Shown here in pieces: positions 5,362 through 6,894 of a stretch of DNA of 6,894 nucleotides. Location: contig CAJLGN010000070.1 in NCBI GenBank assembly GCA_905206195.1, positions 1 through 6,894 on the forward strand. Reading direction: 5' to 3'. This stretch comes from an uncultured Roseburia sp. GTDB lineage: Bacteria > Bacillota > Clostridia > Lachnospirales > Lachnospiraceae. Both the position numbers and the translations under genes were made by a program. Under the pieces are notes generated by a model, which worked only from the letters and a program-made list of their open reading frames with translations, searched no databases and was not told where the DNA came from. The stretch's first letter is position 1. Every line of letters begins with the position of its first letter.

Positions 5362-6645
5362 TTATTTTTCCTCCTCGACGCGAATTGTAATTTGTTTCAA
5401 ATCCGGGTATTCGCCAATTTTCTTTTTGTCTAAAACGATTTGCTCCATCTCGCCCGGTGCCATCACGGGGCGTTTTTTTGTGCCGATTCGCTCGCCGTCA
5501 AAGTAGATGGCGGTGGAGCAATTTTTGTAAACTGCTCCGACGCGGAAGCGAACCGTCAGTGTATCGTTCATCTCACGGGGACGGATGAATGCGGGAACCG
5601 CGTAGCGCACGCCGTCTGCCGGAACAATTGCAACTGTCTTTGCGGCTGGAGTGCTACCGCTTCGGATGTAAGCGGCAGCGTTTTTTCCGGCTGCCTCGGC
5701 CTCCTGGGAGACATAGTCCACAAGATCGTGAACGTGCAATACATTTCCGCAGGCGAAGATGCCGGTCACAGTTGTCTCAAGGCTATCGTTCACAATTGGG
5801 CCACATGTCACTGGGTTGATGGACACCCCGGCGCTCTTGCTCAATTCATTTTCGGGGATCAGTCCGCACGAGAGGAGCAGCGTGTCGCAGGAGTAGCGCT
5901 CCTCGGTGCCCGGGATCGGTTTGCGGTCCACACCGACTGCGGCGATCGTAACCGCCGTAACACGCTCCTTCCCCTCAATGTCGATGACGGTGTGATTAAG
6001 CTTTAACGGGATGCCAAAGTCGTCAAGGCACTGCACAATATTGCGCTTTAGACCGCCGGAGTAGGGCATCAGTTCGGCCACGACCTGAACCTTCGCGCCC
6101 TCCAAGGTCATACGTCTGGCTATAATTAGCCCGATGTCCCCAGAGCCAAGGATTACGACCTCGTGCCCCGGCATATAGCCCTCCATATTGACGAGGCGCT
6201 GTGCCGTTCCGGCGGAAAAGATGCCGGCGGGGCGGTAGCCCGGGATATTTAACGCCCCTCTGGAGCGCTCTCTGCATCCCATCGCGAGAATGACTGCCTT
6301 TGCAAAGAGGGTGAACATACCGTCCTCGCGGTTCATCGCTGTCACCTTTTTTTCTATTGAGAGACCGGTGGGAGGAGCGATGTCCATGACCATCGTATGC
6401 AGTTTGTATTCGATGTCGCGGGCTGAGATCTGGTCGATGAAGCGGGAAGCGTATTCCGGTCCGGTCAGTTCCTCCTTGAAGGTGTGCAGGCCGAATCCGT
6501 TGTGAATGCACTGGTTTAAGATGCCGCCAAGCTCTTTATCCCGCTCGAGGATGAGGATATTGTCTATGCCGGCATCACGCGCGGCAACGGCCGCTGCAAG
6601 TCCAGCTGGACCGCCGCCAATAATAACTAAATCGTAATTTTTCAT
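5362..6645 (-). CDS. FAD/NAD-dependent oxidoreductase, second flavoprotein of the anaerobic glycerol-3-phosphate oxidation cluster
   Basis: A 427-residue two-dinucleotide-binding-domain flavoprotein. The FAD Rossmann motif GGGPAG is at 10-15, with the acidic end of the second strand in ILERD (32-36). The family-typical GGILNQCIHNGFG follows at 40-52. ILAMGCRER is at 119-127, the NAD(P)-binding motif GSGDIG at 167-172 and the second FAD motif TGIFACGNVLHVHDLVD at 294-310. It lacks a thioredoxin-reductase-type CxxC disulfide; Cys46 and Cys124 are single. The ATG at 6645 overlaps the TGA of the glpA-like gene (ATGA, 6642-6645) and has GGGGA 9 bases upstream, so translation is coupled. It probably passes electrons between the glycerol-3-phosphate dehydrogenase flavin and a nicotinamide or other carrier, occupying the place of GlpB, but the true acceptor cannot be read from sequence. 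The C-terminal ~100 residues form a small extra domain. Family is secure; the exact reaction is inferred from neighbours. Confidence 0.9.
   Translation of the reverse strand: MKNYDLVIIGGGPAGLAAAVAARDAGIDNILILERDKELGGILNQCIHNGFGLHTFKEELTGPEYASRFIDQISARDIEYKLHTMVMDIAPPTGLSIEKKVTAMNREDGMFTLFAKAVILAMGCRERSRGALNIPGYRPAGIFSAGTAQRLVNMEGYMPGHEVVILGSGDIGLIIARRMTLEGAKVQVVAELMPYSGGLKRNIVQCLDDFGIPLKLNHTVIDIEGKERVTAVTIAAVGVDRKPIPGTEERYSCDTLLLSCGLIPENELSKSAGVSINPVTCGPIVNDSLETTVTGIFACGNVLHVHDLVDYVSQEAEAAGKNAAAYIRSGSTPAAKTVAIVPADGVRYAVPAFIRPREMNDTLTVRFRVGAVYKNCSTAIYFDGERIGTKKRPVMAPGEMEQIVLDKKKIGEYPDLKQITIRVEEEK
5370..5376 (-). promoter_or_regulatory. Ribosome binding site of the DUF1667 gene, inside the upstream gene
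   Basis: GAGGAGG on the minus strand lies 9 bases before the ATG at 5360 and within the last codons of the oxidoreductase, whose C-terminal EEEK it encodes. It fixes the start and indicates tight coupling. Confidence 0.8.
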
Positions 6646-6894
6646 GATGATTTTTCCCCTTTCTCCGGGATCTCTTTGTTCATGCCAAGGATGAGATTGC
6701 CACCGACGCCGCCTTTGGTGATGTCAAAAATGGCGATTGGGACTTCGCGCTCTAAGATCTCCATCGTGCGCGGCGAGCAGAAGCCTGACTGACAACGCCC
6801 CATTCCGGCGCGGGTGCGCCGTTTCACACCGTCCAGGGAGCGGGCGCCCAGGGGACGGTGAATAGCCTGTAGAATTTCCGCCTCAGGGATAGTC
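6642..6894 (-). CDS. glpA: GlpA-like FAD-dependent glycerol-3-phosphate dehydrogenase, C-terminus (truncated by the right edge)
   Basis: Only the last 83 codons are present, open from the window edge to the TGA at 6644-6642. They match the C-terminal BFD-like [2Fe-2S] domain of anaerobic glycerol-3-phosphate dehydrogenase GlpA: AIHRPLGARSLDGVKRRT, then RAGMGRCQSGFCSPR, whose Cys-x4-Cys pair should bind the cluster together with a CxC-type pair expected just outside the window. GlpA oxidises glycerol-3-phosphate to dihydroxyacetone phosphate. The tail ends in a Lys/Glu-rich stretch and two serines before a 4-bp overlap with the next gene. A GTG inside the frame at 6827 is a Val codon within the conserved domain, not a start. 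Related hydroxyglutarate-oxidase-type (LhgO) proteins share this layout, but the neighbouring glpP supports GlpA. Confidence 0.85.
   Translation of the reverse strand, partial: TIPEAEILQAIHRPLGARSLDGVKRRTRAGMGRCQSGFCSPRTMEILEREVPIAIFDITKGGVGGNLILGMNKEIPEKGEKSS

Noticed and set aside
5440..6006. 188-codon plus-strand frame opposite the FAD oxidoreductase
   Set aside because: It is the antisense shadow of a gene with clear FAD and NAD motifs.

Overview
The window looks like chromosomal DNA of a low-to-moderate GC Clostridia bacterium, most likely Lachnospiraceae-like. This is inferred from strong GGAGG-type ribosome binding sites, a Firmicutes-type GlpP antiterminator, a three-gene anaerobic glycerol-3-phosphate oxidoreductase cluster ending in a DUF1667 protein, and compact co-directional gene packing. 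It cannot be confirmed without a database search.

Left part (plus strand, 1-2373): the C-terminal half of the DNA repair exonuclease subunit SbcC, cut by the window edge just after where its zinc hook should lie, is followed 35 bp later by glutamate racemase MurI. The pair looks like one transcription unit, closed by a small A/T-rich terminator on the murI stop codon.

Middle part (2374-4034): a 395-bp gap holds the most interesting object here. A roughly 160-nt stretch folds on paper into a closing stem (P1), two hairpins (P2, P3) and a perfect 7-bp pseudoknot from the P3 loop to the strand just 3' of P1. It has a TATACT -10 box just upstream and a strong intrinsic terminator at its end. I do not recognise the family. 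About 150 bp further on starts a CPA2-family (NapA/KefB-like) cation:proton antiporter. A 15-bp inverted repeat (bidirectional terminator or MITE-like element) separates it from the convergent genes to its right.

Right part (minus strand, 4035-6894): reading leftwards from the right edge, the end of a GlpA-like FAD glycerol-3-phosphate dehydrogenase with its BFD-like [2Fe-2S] domain overlaps by 4 bp (ATGA) a 427-aa FAD/NAD-dependent oxidoreductase. That gene is followed after 1 bp by a 127-aa cysteine-rich DUF1667 protein. After a 375-bp non-coding gap with its own hairpins and a likely promoter comes glpP, the glycerol-3-phosphate responsive antiterminator. Together these genes would oxidise glycerol-3-phosphate to dihydroxyacetone phosphate and sense the same metabolite. 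No tRNA, rRNA, CRISPR array or intact insertion sequence was seen.
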